A stretch of DNA of 64,000 nt from Halomonas sp. YLGW01 (GCF_014840935.1 NZ_CP062005.1:3286001-3350000), one strand, 5' to 3'; counted from the stretch's first letter, positions 16,272-25,725 are shown. Notes: generated by a model not told the origin, from the letters alone. A program made the numbers and translations.

Positions 16272-16597
16272 AGAGCAGTTCCTGTCTGGCGAGTCGAAGA
16301 AAGCGCAGGCACCGGGGACAGCTCCCTTGTCCGGACGCAGCATTATTCTGTACACAGACTAATTTAAGTATAGCTATTGTACAAACCTAACCTGCTGCTC
16401 ACTCCGTCGTGCACGATGCACTCGCGGGTATGGCGTCTCAGACCATCGGCCGCGGGCAGAGAAGCTTTAAGGGCAATGCCCCGACAGGCCCCGATTCATC
16501 GATCCTCGGCCGCACCGCGACGGGCTGCCGCGCCGCAGGGCGATGCCGTATGCTTGGGCGCGCAATCGATTACCGACGAGCTCGACGGGAGACGAGA
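16272..16597. other. Intergenic region between divergent chemoreceptor and exported-protein genes
   Basis: About 326 bases without a convincing gene. The part near 16340-16400 is AT-rich and probably holds the chemoreceptor promoter. The + strand frame open from 16409 has no signal peptide or ribosome site before 16598. No terminator or repeat was found. Confidence 0.5.
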
Positions 16598-17182
16598 ATG
16601 AACGGAAGAAGGCGCGCCACACTGGCTCTGACGCTGGGCCTCGCCGGCGGGCTGGCCACACCGGCCATGGCGCTGATGTACAACCAGCAGGACGTCGAGG
16701 CGGCCGGCCACTGGCAGTCGATGACGCTTAAGCTCGGGGAGGAACGCACCTACCGCGCCAGCAACGGCTACGACATGCCGGGTACGGCCTTCTCGGTGGA
16801 CTTCGCGCCCCCCGAGTGTCGGCCGCACCTGGAGCTGCGGGTCGAGATGGGCGAGATCGCGAGCCGCGACGAGACGCTGAGCGCCGACGGCGCCCTGCGC
16901 GTCGACCGGGCCACGCCCCACGGCGGTCCGGCGACGCTTGCCAAGGAGCGCGGCGATAGCGGCGCCTATGTGAGCTTCACCACCGCCGCCCCCTATCGGC
17001 TGCTCCACGAGCTGCATGTCGGCGACACCCTGCGCGTCCAGATCGATGACGGCGTCGAGCCCTGGTACCTGACCTTCCAGCTGCCGGGGGCCGCCATCGC
17101 GCTGGACCGGGCGGCACGGCAGTGCCAGGAGGCCATCGCGCCACAAGAACCCGCCGAGCAGGCGCCCAGCGCCTACTTCTGA
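16598..17182 (+). CDS. Exported protein of unknown function
   Basis: 194 residues from the ATG at 16598 with GGGAGACGAGA upstream. A signal peptide (ATLALTLGLAGGLATPAMA-LM) directs it to the periplasm. The mature part looks like a compact beta-rich domain with two cysteines (PPECRPHLELRV and RQCQEAI) that could form a disulfide. No family was recognised. Its end overlaps the end of the convergent lipoprotein gene by 10 bases. Confidence 0.7.
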   Translation: MNGRRRATLALTLGLAGGLATPAMALMYNQQDVEAAGHWQSMTLKLGEERTYRASNGYDMPGTAFSVDFAPPECRPHLELRVEMGEIASRDETLSADGALRVDRATPHGGPATLAKERGDSGAYVSFTTAAPYRLLHELHVGDTLRVQIDDGVEPWYLTFQLPGAAIALDRAARQCQEAIAPQEPAEQAPSAYF

Positions 17183-17703
17183 TCGCTGGCCGTCGCGGCG
17201 CTGGCCGAGGCGGGATCGACCGCGAGAGTCACCGAATAGCGGCGATGGGCCTCGCAGTCGTCTGCCATGAAGGTGCAACCGCCGCCGTCACTGACCTCCA
17301 GGTACCAGCGACCCGCCGTCAGCCGGCGGGCCAGGCGAAAGTTCTCTCCCTCGCCGCTGCGCCAGTCCCGAGCCACCACTCGCCCCTTGGCATCGAACAA
17401 GGTGGCGTCGGGATCCAGGGTCCAGCCACTGGCCGGCGTCTCGCTTTCGAGCATCACCCGCGCCGGAGCCGCCAGGGTGAAGGCGTAGACGTCGACGCCC
17501 GGCCCCAGCCAGCCGTCCCGCGACTCACCGGGCACCAGCAGGATGGCCCGCGCCTCACGGGTCACGGGCGTGGCGCAGCCTGCGATCGTGCCCATTAGCA
17601 CCAGTCCCATCAGTGCAAGCCCTGCCAGTGCTAGCCCCGCCAGCGCTCGCCCTAACGACGACGGAACCGCCGGTCTACGCCACCGCTCAGCCCGCCTGCC
17701 CAT
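17173..17703 (-). CDS. Lipoprotein with a pre-peptidase C-terminal-like beta domain
   Basis: 176 residues. GAGGAG lies 6-7 bases before the ATG (complement 17701-17703). The hydrophobic leader contains a degenerate repeat [17 protein letters not shown] and ends in the lipobox TIAGC. The mature part resembles a PPC jelly-roll: [46 protein letters not shown]. Such domains accompany secreted proteins and bind surfaces or polymers; a standalone copy has no assigned role. Confidence 0.65.
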   Translation of the reverse strand: MGRRAERWRRPAVPSSLGRALAGLALAGLALMGLVLMGTIAGCATPVTREARAILLVPGESRDGWLGPGVDVYAFTLAAPARVMLESETPASGWTLDPDATLFDAKGRVVARDWRSGEGENFRLARRLTAGRWYLEVSDGGGCTFMADDCEAHRRYSVTLAVDPASASAATASDQK

Positions 17704-17867
17704 CGCGCGCTCCTCTCGAGGTGTCTCCGCTCAGTCTAGCCCCCCGCTCAAGTGCAGGGCGAGACCAGCGACTGTCGCTTCATGTCAACTCAACGACGCT
17801 TTACGCACATGCTATGCCCCGGGAATCGCCCAGACTGAGGGCATATTCAACAACGGAGCCGATGACC

Positions 17868-18776
17868 ATGAACCGCAATGTCATCATGACCTGTGCCATC
17901 ACCGGCGCCGGCGACACCGCCGACAAGAACCCCAACGTCCCGGTCACGCCCAAGCAGATCGCCGACGACTGCATCGCCGCCGCCAAGGCCGGCGCCAGCG
18001 TGGCCCATATCCACGTCCGCGACCCCGAGACCGGTGGCATCAGCCACTCCACCGAGCACTTCCGCGAGGTGATGGAGCGGGTCCGCGAGGCGGACACCGA
18101 CATCGTCATGAACATCACCGCCGGCGGCGGCGGCGACTGGATTCCGGATGCCACGGACCCGACCCGCGGCGGCCCGGGCACCGACATGCAGGCCCCGGCC
18201 GAGCGTCATGCCCCGGTCGGCGAGCTGCTGCCGGAGCTGTGCACCCTGGACTGCGGCAGCCTCAACTTCGGCGACATGGTCTACATCAACACCGCCGACT
18301 GGCTGCGCGAACACGCCCGCCTGGTGCAGGCCGCCGGCGTCAAGCCGGAGCTCGAGTGCTTCGACCTGGGGCATGTCTGGTTCGCTCGCCAGCTGCAGAA
18401 GGAAGGCCTGCTCGACGGCGACCCGCTGTTCCAGCTGTGCCTGGGCATCCCCTGGGGCGCCGAGGCCGACACCGAGACCATGCTGACGATGCGCAACAAG
18501 CTGCCGGAAACCGCCAACTGGGCGGCCTTCGGCATCGGCCGTCACCAGATGCCGATGGTCGCCCAGGCGATGCTGCTCGGCGGTCACGTCCGGGTCGGCC
18601 TGGAAGACAACCTCTACTTAAGCAAGGGCGTGCCGGCCACCAATGCAAGCCTGGTCGAGAAGGCCGCCGGCATCATCGACAACCTGGGCGGGCGCGTCAT
18701 GACCCCGGCCGAGACTCGCGCCCACCTCAAGCTTCGCGACCCCAAGACCGGTCAGATCGTGGGAGGTGAAGCATGA
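17868..18776 (+). CDS. cdhC: 3-dehydrocarnitine cleavage enzyme (BKACE family)
   Basis: 302 residues. GGAG at 17855-17858 is 9 bases from the ATG at 17868, favouring it over the ATG at 17862. BKACE (DUF849) signature: [13 protein letters not shown] with Zn ligands H47 and H49, and the third ligand expected in VGLEDNLYL. In carnitine catabolism the family condenses 3-dehydrocarnitine with acetyl-CoA to give betainyl-CoA and acetoacetate. The next two genes, carnitine dehydrogenase and a thioesterase, overlap it translationally and make this role very likely. Confidence 0.9.
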   Translation: MNRNVIMTCAITGAGDTADKNPNVPVTPKQIADDCIAAAKAGASVAHIHVRDPETGGISHSTEHFREVMERVREADTDIVMNITAGGGGDWIPDATDPTRGGPGTDMQAPAERHAPVGELLPELCTLDCGSLNFGDMVYINTADWLREHARLVQAAGVKPELECFDLGHVWFARQLQKEGLLDGDPLFQLCLGIPWGAEADTETMLTMRNKLPETANWAAFGIGRHQMPMVAQAMLLGGHVRVGLEDNLYLSKGVPATNASLVEKAAGIIDNLGGRVMTPAETRAHLKLRDPKTGQIVGGEA

Positions 18777-19744
18777 GCCAGCAACCTTCCACGAAGAAAC
18801 TGGCCGTCATCGGTACCGGCGTGATCGGCAACGGCTGGATCGCCCGCGCTCTGGCCAACGGCTGGGACGTGGTCGCCTTCGATCCGGCCGAGGGCGCAGA
18901 GGCCCGCACCCGCGCCTTCATCACCAACGCCTGGCATTCCCTCGAGAAGGACGGCCTGGCCGAAGGGGCCTCCCAAGAGCGCCTGCGCTTCGCGCCGAGC
19001 CTCGAGGCCGCCGTCGAGGGCGCCGACCTGATCCAGGAGAACGTGCCGGAGCGCCTGCCGCTCAAGCAGGAAATCCTTGCCGCCATCGATGCCGCCGCGG
19101 AAGCACACGTGGTGATCGGCTCCTCCACCTCCGGCTTCAAGCCGACCGATCTGCAGAAGGACTGCAAGAAGGCACCGGGGCGCGTGATCGTCGCCCACCC
19201 CTTCAACCCGGTCTATCTGTTGCCGCTGGTGGAGCTGGTGGGTGGCGAGCACACCTCGCCGGCACTGCTGGAAGGCGCACGTGACGACTATCAACGCCTG
19301 GCCATGCGCCCGCTGATCGTGCGGCGCGAGATCGAAGGCCATATCGCCGACCGTCTGATGGAAGCGCTGTGGCGTGAAGCCCTGCACCTGGTCAACGATG
19401 GCGTCGCCACCACCGAGGAGATCGACGCCGCCGTGGTCTATGGCTGTGGCCTGCGCTGGTCGCTGATGGGCACCTTCCTGACCTTCCACCTGGCCGGAGG
19501 CGAGCAGGGCATGCGCCACATGCTCGAGCAGTTCGGCCCGGCGCTGAAGCTGCCGTGGACCAAGCTCGAGGCCCCGGAGCTCACCGACGAGCTGATCGAC
19601 AAGGTCGTCGAGGGCTGCGAGTTCCAGGCCGCCGGTCGCCCGGTCGCCGAGCTGGACCGTCGTCGCGACGACTTCCTGGTCGAGCTGCTGGCCCTGACCC
19701 GCAAGTACTGGCCGGAGGCCGAGGGCCTCGAGGGCCGCATCTGA
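18773..19744 (+). CDS. cdhA: L-carnitine 3-dehydrogenase
   Basis: 323 residues, start ATGA overlapping the previous stop. 3-hydroxyacyl-CoA dehydrogenase fold: NAD loop [10 protein letters not shown] (G14-x-G-xx-G19) and the [11 protein letters not shown] and [15 protein letters not shown] blocks. Length and context match stand-alone L-carnitine dehydrogenase, which oxidises carnitine to 3-dehydrocarnitine with NAD. It sits between the cleavage enzyme and the thioesterase, the expected pathway order. Confidence 0.92.
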   Translation: MSQQPSTKKLAVIGTGVIGNGWIARALANGWDVVAFDPAEGAEARTRAFITNAWHSLEKDGLAEGASQERLRFAPSLEAAVEGADLIQENVPERLPLKQEILAAIDAAAEAHVVIGSSTSGFKPTDLQKDCKKAPGRVIVAHPFNPVYLLPLVELVGGEHTSPALLEGARDDYQRLAMRPLIVRREIEGHIADRLMEALWREALHLVNDGVATTEEIDAAVVYGCGLRWSLMGTFLTFHLAGGEQGMRHMLEQFGPALKLPWTKLEAPELTDELIDKVVEGCEFQAAGRPVAELDRRRDDFLVELLALTRKYWPEAEGLEGRI

Positions 19745-20211
19745 TGCAGCTGCTCGAGCTCACGGTGCCTAACGAGTGGGTCGACTACAACGGCCACATG
19801 AACGACGCCGAGTATGCCCGCGCCTTCTCGATGGGGGTCGAGGCGCTGATGGCCCACATCGGGCTGGACGGCGCGGGTCGCGAGGCTCACGACCTGACCA
19901 TCTACACCCTGGAGACGCACCTCTGCTATCGGGCCGAGGCGCATGAAGGCCAGGCGCTGAAGGTCGAGGTGCTGCTGCTGGACCATGATGCCAAGCGCCA
20001 GCACGTGCTGTTCACGCTGACCGACGCCGACGGCAACACCGTCGCCACCAGCGAGCAGATGCTGATGGCGATGAGCATCAGTGGCGGTCGCCCGACCCCC
20101 TGCCCGGAGGCCGTCGCCGAGCGCATCGCGGCGCTGCCACAGCCGGCCAGTGCCGAGGAGTGGCCCAAGGCTGCCGGTCGTCGTATCGGCATCCGCCGCA
20201 AGACCGCATGA
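19744..20211 (+). CDS. cdhB: Betainyl-CoA thioesterase (hotdog fold)
   Basis: 155 residues; the ATG shares its A with the preceding TGA. Hotdog thioesterase start LLELTVPNEWVDYNGHMNDAEYARAF, cited by its key residues D-NGHMN-Y, where the Asp/Asn region is the active site of 4HBT-type enzymes. It is expected to hydrolyse betainyl-CoA to glycine betaine and CoA, completing carnitine degradation. In some Halomonas- and rhizobia-type genomes this domain is fused to the dehydrogenase; here it is separate. Confidence 0.85.
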   Translation: MQLLELTVPNEWVDYNGHMNDAEYARAFSMGVEALMAHIGLDGAGREAHDLTIYTLETHLCYRAEAHEGQALKVEVLLLDHDAKRQHVLFTLTDADGNTVATSEQMLMAMSISGGRPTPCPEAVAERIAALPQPASAEEWPKAAGRRIGIRRKTA

Positions 20212-20303
20212 TCATGGCCTGCCAAGGCGCCATTGCATGACCCCGACACCCTGCCAGCCCAGCTGGTGGGGCGTTATCGTCTGTGCCTCAGCGAGTTTCA
20301 GAG

Positions 20304-21251
20304 ATGAGTGCTCCCATGTCCCTTTCTCCCATCACCTGCCATGACTTCATCGAGGAGTTCGCTCAGGGCATGGCCAAGCTTGAAGGCCTGTCGGTCGCCG
20401 AGAGCCGTCCACACTGTGAAGCGCTCTACGCCCGACTGGCGGCACCGATCGCCGATGGCGTCGCGGTGCGCGACGACAATCTGTGCTCCGATGATGGCCA
20501 TACCATTCCCTTGCGCCGCTTCACCCCGCAACCTGATGAATCGCGCAAGGATGGCCGTGTCGTCTATCTGCATGGCGGCAGCTGGCAGGTCGGCTCGCTG
20601 GATAGTCATCAGGGCGTCGCCTCGAGCCTGGCATCGCAGCTCAGGCGTGAGGTCGTCAGCGTAGATTATCGGCTGCTGCCGGAGGCGTCCTATCAACAGG
20701 CGCTGATGGATTGTGATGCTGCCGTGCGTAAACTGGCGCCGGTCGCCGTGGTGGGCGACAGCGCCGGCGGCCGTCTGGTCATGGATGTCTCACGCCGGCA
20801 TCGCAAGGAATTCAAAGCCGAGGCTCTTCACGACGAGGCACCAGCGCCCTACGTACTCGGCCTCATCTATCCGCCGATGGACCCGGTGTTGAGCCTCGCC
20901 GCAGATGACTTCACCACGCTGGGCCCGACGGCGCCACTGCTCAGCCGCGAGGAAATCGTCGCCATGTGGCAGCTGGTGGCCGAGGGCGATCCCTCACGCA
21001 GCCATGCGATCACCCCGGCGCACTCACGGCAGGCACCGGCTGAGTCCATCGAGGTGCTGTCCGTCGAGCACGACCCGCTCACCTCACCGCTTGAGGCAGC
21101 CGTCGCGACCTGGCGCCGCCAGGACGCGGATGTCGGCTATCACTGCTCGCCCGGCATGGTTCACGCCGCGCTGCATGCCCATCACGAGCTGCCCGAGATG
21201 CAACAGGCCTGGCAGGCATTCTGTACCGGGCTGCGAGGGCACCTGGCATAA
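20304..21251 (+). CDS. Alpha/beta hydrolase (HSL-type esterase)
   Basis: About 315 residues. A GTG at 20283 and an ATG at 20316 are alternative starts; no ribosome site decides. Hormone-sensitive-lipase features: oxyanion HGGSW, nucleophile Ser in GDSAGG, Asp in SVEHDPLT and His in GMVHAAL. It follows the carnitine genes by about 90 bases and precedes the BCCT gene, so hydrolysis of acylcarnitines to carnitine plus fatty acid is an attractive guess, but the substrate is not readable from the sequence. Codon use looks slightly less GC-biased than neighbours. Confidence 0.82.
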   Translation: MSAPMSLSPITCHDFIEEFAQGMAKLEGLSVAESRPHCEALYARLAAPIADGVAVRDDNLCSDDGHTIPLRRFTPQPDESRKDGRVVYLHGGSWQVGSLDSHQGVASSLASQLRREVVSVDYRLLPEASYQQALMDCDAAVRKLAPVAVVGDSAGGRLVMDVSRRHRKEFKAEALHDEAPAPYVLGLIYPPMDPVLSLAADDFTTLGPTAPLLSREEIVAMWQLVAEGDPSRSHAITPAHSRQAPAESIEVLSVEHDPLTSPLEAAVATWRRQDADVGYHCSPGMVHAALHAHHELPEMQQAWQAFCTGLRGHLA

Positions 21252-21386
21252 CACTGGCCTGTTAGAATGGCGCCCGCTGACGCCCAGCGGCGCAGACGGC
21301 GCCGCCCGGGCGCCTTGATATTGGTGGCGGCCTTCGCGGCCGCCTCGGGATCGCCGGCCCGACGACCGGCCAAAGAGGATAACGCT

Positions 21387-23063
21387 ATCGCTACTTCAAC
21401 TCCCCCCTCGCCTACCCGACGGGGCAGCCATGAGGTGGAGACCTCCACCGACTACATGGTGACCGAGCTGTCCCAGGGCGGCTTCTTCCGCGGCATGCAC
21501 AAAGGCATGACCATCACCGCCTCGCTGATGGTGATGGGCTTCGTGCTGTTCACCGCCGTGATGCCCGATTTTGCCAGTGGCCTGTTCGGTACCACCCGTA
21601 CCTGGATCGAGACCACCTTCAGCCGCTACTACCTGATCAGCGTGGTGGTGATGCTGGCGGTCTGCGGTTATATCGTCGTCAGCCGCCATGGCAGCGTGCG
21701 CCTGGGCCCCGACGACAGCCGCCCCGATTTCAGCAACTTCGCCTGGTTCTCGATGCTGTTCTCGGCCGGCATCGGCATCGGCATCCTGTTCTTCGGCGTC
21801 GCCGAACCGATCTTCTACTTCGACAACACCGGCGCCTTCGGCTACCCCAACAACCCCCATGCCGACATGGCCGGCGCCACCGCCATGGCCCATGAGCGCG
21901 CCATCGACGCCCTGCGGGTCTCGGTCTTCCACTGGGGCCTGCACGGCTGGGCGATCTACGTGATCGTCGGCATGTCCCTGGCCTACTTCGCCTACCGCAA
22001 GGGTCTGCCGCTGGCGCTGCGCTCGGCGCTCTACCCCTTCATCGGCGAGCGCATCTTCGGCCCCATCGGCCACACGGTGGATATCCTCGGCGTGCTCGGC
22101 TGCGTGTTCGGGGTCGCCACCTCGCTCGGGCTCGGCGTCAGCCAGATGGCCGTGGGCCTGGAGCGCCTGATCGGCACCGACCCGGGGCTCAATACCCAGC
22201 TGGTGCTGATCGCCGTGATCTCGACGTTGTCGATCATCTCGGTGGTCTCCGGGGTCCAGCGGGGCATCAAGATCATCTCGGAGATGAACATCTGGGTCTC
22301 GGTGGCCGTGGTCGGCACCTTCCTGATCGGTGGGCCGACCCTGTGGCTGGTGAGCGCCTTCGGCGAGACCGTGCTGGACTATGCCCTCAACTTCATCCCC
22401 ATGGGTCTGTGGTTCGCGGAAGATGAGGGCACGGCCCAGTGGCAGCAGGGCTGGACCATCTTCTACTGGGGATGGTGGCTGGCCTGGGCGCCGTTCGTCG
22501 GCATCTTCATCGCTCGCATCTCCCGCGGCCGTACCCTGCGCGAGTTCGTGCTCGGCGTGCTGCTGGTGCCAACCCTGATCATCTTCGTGTGGCTGATCAT
22601 CTTCGGCGGCAACGCCCTGCACCAGGAACTGACCGCCGCGGGCGGGCCGGGCAGCGCCGGCATCGTCGAGCTGGTCAATGCCTGGAACCTGCCGGCCGCG
22701 CTGTTCGCCACCGCCGATGGCATCGCCGGTGACGGCACCTTCGGCTGGGTGCTGTCGGCGCTGATGGTGTTCCTGCTGATGAGCTGGTTCGTGACCTCCT
22801 CGGATTCCGGCACCCTGGTGCTGACCACCATCCTGTCGCTGGGCAACGAGGAACCGCCCCAGCGCTTCCGGGTCTTCTGGGGCACGGCGATCGGCCTGGT
22901 GGCCGCCGTGCTGCTGGTGGCCGGGGGCCTCAAGGCCCTGCAGACCGCCCTGATCGCCGCGGCACTGCCGATCAGCGTGGTGATTCTGGTGATGACCGCC
23001 GGCGTGCTGGTCTCGCTGTTCCGGGAATCCCGTGAGGATCGTCGGGCCGTCGAGGCGTCCTGA
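21387..23063 (+). CDS. BCCT-family carnitine/betaine/choline transporter
   Basis: About 558 residues with twelve membrane helices and the BCCT block WGWWLAWAPFVGIFIARISRGRT. The start is uncertain: the frame is open from an ATG at 21267 with an unlikely Arg-rich leader; AGAGG at 21374-21378 is 8 bases before an in-frame ATC at 21387 giving ATSTPPSPTRRG, a typical N-terminus; GTG 21435 and ATG 21456 are later options, but 21456 would remove the ETSTDYMV block. Located in the carnitine operon region, so carnitine or butyrobetaine uptake is likely. Confidence 0.92.
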   Translation: MATSTPPSPTRRGSHEVETSTDYMVTELSQGGFFRGMHKGMTITASLMVMGFVLFTAVMPDFASGLFGTTRTWIETTFSRYYLISVVVMLAVCGYIVVSRHGSVRLGPDDSRPDFSNFAWFSMLFSAGIGIGILFFGVAEPIFYFDNTGAFGYPNNPHADMAGATAMAHERAIDALRVSVFHWGLHGWAIYVIVGMSLAYFAYRKGLPLALRSALYPFIGERIFGPIGHTVDILGVLGCVFGVATSLGLGVSQMAVGLERLIGTDPGLNTQLVLIAVISTLSIISVVSGVQRGIKIISEMNIWVSVAVVGTFLIGGPTLWLVSAFGETVLDYALNFIPMGLWFAEDEGTAQWQQGWTIFYWGWWLAWAPFVGIFIARISRGRTLREFVLGVLLVPTLIIFVWLIIFGGNALHQELTAAGGPGSAGIVELVNAWNLPAALFATADGIAGDGTFGWVLSALMVFLLMSWFVTSSDSGTLVLTTILSLGNEEPPQRFRVFWGTAIGLVAAVLLVAGGLKALQTALIAAALPISVVILVMTAGVLVSLFRESREDRRAVEAS

Positions 23064-23121
23064 CGCCTCTGGCCCCGATCGAGGCGACGACACGGATGTC
23101 GTCGACTCGGCCATCGCACTG

Positions 23122-23185
23122 CTTTCCCTCTCCTCCCTTACTTCTCCCCTCTTTTCTCTTTCCTCCCCTTTCTCTTCTTTCCCTC
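23122..23185 (+). repeat. Polypyrimidine tract
   Basis: 64 bases containing only C and T except for one A at 23140. It lies between the BCCT stop and the CdhR-like regulator gene, just before a 14-base tandem repeat. No gene is apparent in this 255-base gap. Confidence 0.9.
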
Positions 23186-23260
23186 GCGCCCGCGTGGCCT
23201 CTCCGACCCATTACGGTACACTCCCCGGCATGTCGAGCAACGCTCCCAGGCGATCTCCTG

Positions 23261-23330
23261 TCCTTGTGACCGAGCCCTTGCGACCCAGCCCCTGTGCCCC
23301 AGCCCTTGTGACCGAGCCATGCGACTGACC
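23261..23330 (+). repeat. 14-base tandem repeat, about five copies, running into a start codon
   Basis: Units TCCTTGTGACCGAG, CCCTTGCGACCCAG, CCCCTGTGCCCCAG, CCCTTGTGACCGAG and a diverged fifth, CCATGCGACTGACC. The fifth unit contains the ATG of the regulator gene at 23319, so the repeat forms its leader and first codons. Confidence 0.85.
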
Positions 23331-24326
23331 CCAAGCGTGCCAAGCCCCGAGCGCCTCGGCTTCCTGCTGCTGCCGCGCTTCGCCATGGTGGCCTTCTTCT
23401 CGGCCATCGAGCCGCTGCGCATCGCCAACCGCATCAGCGGCCGGCCGCTGTTCCAGTGGGACGTGATCAGCCGGGACGGCGGGCCGGTGACGGCCTCCAA
23501 CGGCATGGCCCTGGACGCCGGCTACAGCCTGTCCAACGCGCCCCTGACCCCGAGCCTGGCGGTCTGCTCGAGCTTCGCCCCCGATGAGGCCATCGACGAG
23601 GTTCTGCTCGACTGGTTGCGGGCGCGAGCCGCGCACGACTGTGTGCTGGGCGGCATGGATACCGGCTGCGTGGTACTGGCCGCCGCGGGCCTGCTCGATG
23701 ATCAGACCGTGACCCTGCACTGGGAGTCGCTGCCCGAGTTCCGGTCGCGCTTTCCGCGGGTCGATGCCGTGGAGTCCCTCTACGAGGTGACCCCCGAGGG
23801 CTTCTCCTGCGCCGGCGGCAGCTCGTCCATCGACATGAGCCTCGACTTGATCCGTCGCCGCCACGGCGATGCCCTAGCCGAGCGGGTACGCCACCAGCTG
23901 CTCCACGATCAGGGGCGTCGCCCCGCCAGCCGCCAGCGGGACCCGCAGATGCCCGAGGACCCGCGGCTGACCCGCGCCCTCGCCCTGATGGAGGCCAACC
24001 TGGACACGCCGCTGGGCATCGGCGAGCTGGCCGATGCCCTGGAGGTGTCCTGGCGGCGGCTGGACCGGCTCTTCCTGCGCCAGCTGGGCACCTCCCCCCA
24101 GCGCGCTTATCTCGCACGGCGCCTGGGCCATGCCCACCGTCTCCTGCGGGAGACCCGTCACAGCGTGATGGAGATCGCGCTGGCCTGCGGCTTCGGCTCG
24201 GCCTCCAGCTTCACCCGCGCCTTTCGCCGCCATCACGGCCTCACCCCCAGCGCGCTCAGGCGTCGCGAGGCGGATCGGGCGTCGCAGGAGGCGCCTTCGG
24301 ACCCCGAACTGTCGAATCGTGCATAG
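23319..24326 (+). CDS. GlxA-type AraC-family regulator, CdhR-like
   Basis: 335 residues. N-terminal class I glutamine-amidotransferase-like sensor domain (ERLGFLLLPRFAMVAFFSAI, GGMDTGCVVLAAAGLL) and C-terminal AraC double helix-turn-helix (LTRALALMEANLDTPLGI, EIALACGFGSASSFTRAF). This architecture is that of CdhR and GbdR, which sense carnitine or glycine betaine. Placed between the carnitine genes and the butyrobetaine dioxygenase, it is the likely carnitine activator. No clear ribosome site precedes the ATG, which lies in a tandem repeat. The 32608 regulator is a close paralogue. Confidence 0.88.
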   Translation: MRLTPSVPSPERLGFLLLPRFAMVAFFSAIEPLRIANRISGRPLFQWDVISRDGGPVTASNGMALDAGYSLSNAPLTPSLAVCSSFAPDEAIDEVLLDWLRARAAHDCVLGGMDTGCVVLAAAGLLDDQTVTLHWESLPEFRSRFPRVDAVESLYEVTPEGFSCAGGSSSIDMSLDLIRRRHGDALAERVRHQLLHDQGRRPASRQRDPQMPEDPRLTRALALMEANLDTPLGIGELADALEVSWRRLDRLFLRQLGTSPQRAYLARRLGHAHRLLRETRHSVMEIALACGFGSASSFTRAFRRHHGLTPSALRRREADRASQEAPSDPELSNRA

Positions 24327-24406
24327 TCGGCGTCGAATCCGGACGCTCCCCCGGCCGCCCACCTTGGCATCCTAGCGCTCATCCACACGCTGCCAAGGAC
24401 ATCCCC

Positions 24407-25627
24407 ATGACCGACCTGCCGATCACTCCCGATTACGATGCCTGGCCCGTCGAGGTCGCCCTCGAGGGCGTGTCCGCGACGCCCCGCGTGCTGACCGTTC
24501 ACTGGCAGGACGGCCGAGTCAGCCGTTATCACAGCATCTGGCTGCGTGAGAACGCGGGCGACGACACCACCGTCAATCCGGCGACCCGGGAACGCATCCT
24601 GGACCTCTCCCGCCTGCCCGCCTGGCCGGAGATCGCCGGCGCCGAGATCGACGCCGCCGGCGCGCTGTGCGTGACCTTCGCCCCCGAGGACCGCCGCCTG
24701 CGCTTCCACCCGGGCTGGCTGCGTGCCCACGACTATGACAACGCCCCCGACCCCGAGGCGCCGCTGGTGCCGGTCACGACCTGGCAGGGCGGCCCCGACG
24801 CCGGTCCCGACACCCTCGACGCGGAAGGCCTGCTGGACACGGCGCCCGGCAGTGACGACGAAGAGGCGATCCTCGCCCCGGCGCTGGAGTCCGTGCTCGG
24901 CAAGGGCCTGGTGCGGCTGCGCAACATGCCCACCGAACCCGATTCGCTGAAGGCCATCGCCCAGCGCATCGGCCCGATCCGCGACACCAACTTCGGCGGC
25001 CTGTTCAACGTCAAGGCCAAGCCGGATCCGGACTCCAACGCCTATACCTCCATCGCCCTGCCACCCCACACCGACCTGCCGACCCGCGAGTACCACCCTG
25101 GCCTGCAGATGCTGCACTGCCTGGAGAACAGCGTGGAGGGCGGTCAAGCCGTGATGCTCGACGGCTTCGCCGTGGCCGAGGCACTGCGCGAACAGTACCC
25201 CGAGGCCTTTGCCACCCTGACCCGGGTGCGCTGGCGCTACGCCAACACCGCCAAGACCACCGACTACGTCTGGCATGAGCCGATGATCCGCCTGGACGCC
25301 CGGGGCGAGCTGCTCGAGGTGCGCATCGCCGACTTCCTGCGCGGCCCCCTGGATGCCGCCTTCGAGGATATCGAGCCCGCCTACGAGGCGCTGATGACCC
25401 TGCAACGGCTGCTGCGCGACCCGGCCTTCGCCATCCGCTTCACCTACCGGCCCGGCGACCTGGTGATCTTCGACAACCGCCGCCTGCTGCATGCCCGCGA
25501 CGCCTTCGAGGGCCAAAGCGGCCATCGCTGGCTGCAGGGCTGCTACGTGGAGCGCGACGAGATCCGCTCCCGCTACCGGATGGTAAAGCGTGCCCAGCGC
25601 CGCCGGCAGCTGACCGCCGAGGCCTGA
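24407..25627 (+). CDS. Gamma-butyrobetaine dioxygenase
   Basis: 406 residues. N-terminal DUF971-like domain (VHWQDGRVSRYHSIWLREN) followed by a TauD-type 2-oxoglutarate/Fe(II) domain with ligands H221-x-D223 (PPHTDLP) and H362 (RRLLHAR). PPHTDLPTREYHPGLQMLHC closely follows butyrobetaine hydroxylases. It hydroxylates gamma-butyrobetaine to L-carnitine, feeding the pathway encoded upstream. The cysteine cluster that binds zinc in eukaryotic enzymes is absent (RENAGDDTTVNP). Of four related enzymes in the window this best fits the named activity. Confidence 0.85.
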   Translation: MTDLPITPDYDAWPVEVALEGVSATPRVLTVHWQDGRVSRYHSIWLRENAGDDTTVNPATRERILDLSRLPAWPEIAGAEIDAAGALCVTFAPEDRRLRFHPGWLRAHDYDNAPDPEAPLVPVTTWQGGPDAGPDTLDAEGLLDTAPGSDDEEAILAPALESVLGKGLVRLRNMPTEPDSLKAIAQRIGPIRDTNFGGLFNVKAKPDPDSNAYTSIALPPHTDLPTREYHPGLQMLHCLENSVEGGQAVMLDGFAVAEALREQYPEAFATLTRVRWRYANTAKTTDYVWHEPMIRLDARGELLEVRIADFLRGPLDAAFEDIEPAYEALMTLQRLLRDPAFAIRFTYRPGDLVIFDNRRLLHARDAFEGQSGHRWLQGCYVERDEIRSRYRMVKRAQRRRQLTAEA

Positions 25628-25637
25628 GCCCCGCGCC

Positions 25638-25668
25638 GCTCCGGCCACGCTCCGGCCACGCTCCGGCC
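25638..25668 (+). repeat. 11-base tandem repeat, 2.8 copies
   Basis: GCTCCGGCCAC occurs twice in a row, then GCTCCGGCC. It starts 10 bases after the dioxygenase stop codon. Confidence 0.85.
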
Positions 25669-25693
25669 GGGGCGGTCGCGTCAGCCAGACAGC

Positions 25694-25725
25694 AAAACGG
25701 CCGGTCCTCTGGACCGGCCGTTTCT
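25694..25725. terminator. Hairpin terminator between convergent genes
   Basis: AAACGGCCGGTCC and GGACCGGCCGTTT pair perfectly over a 3-base loop, with A and T flanks. It serves the dioxygenase gene (+) and probably the binding-protein gene (-). Confidence 0.85.

Noticed and set aside
16334-16346. TCTGTACACAGA as a LexA-like site before the chemoreceptor
   Set aside because: The CTGT and ACAG arms are only 2 bases apart instead of the 8 of a LexA box.
14511-16367. 618-codon frame antisense to the chemoreceptor gene
   Set aside because: Same reason: the minus-strand chemoreceptor is unmistakable and a terminator hairpin lies at its left end.
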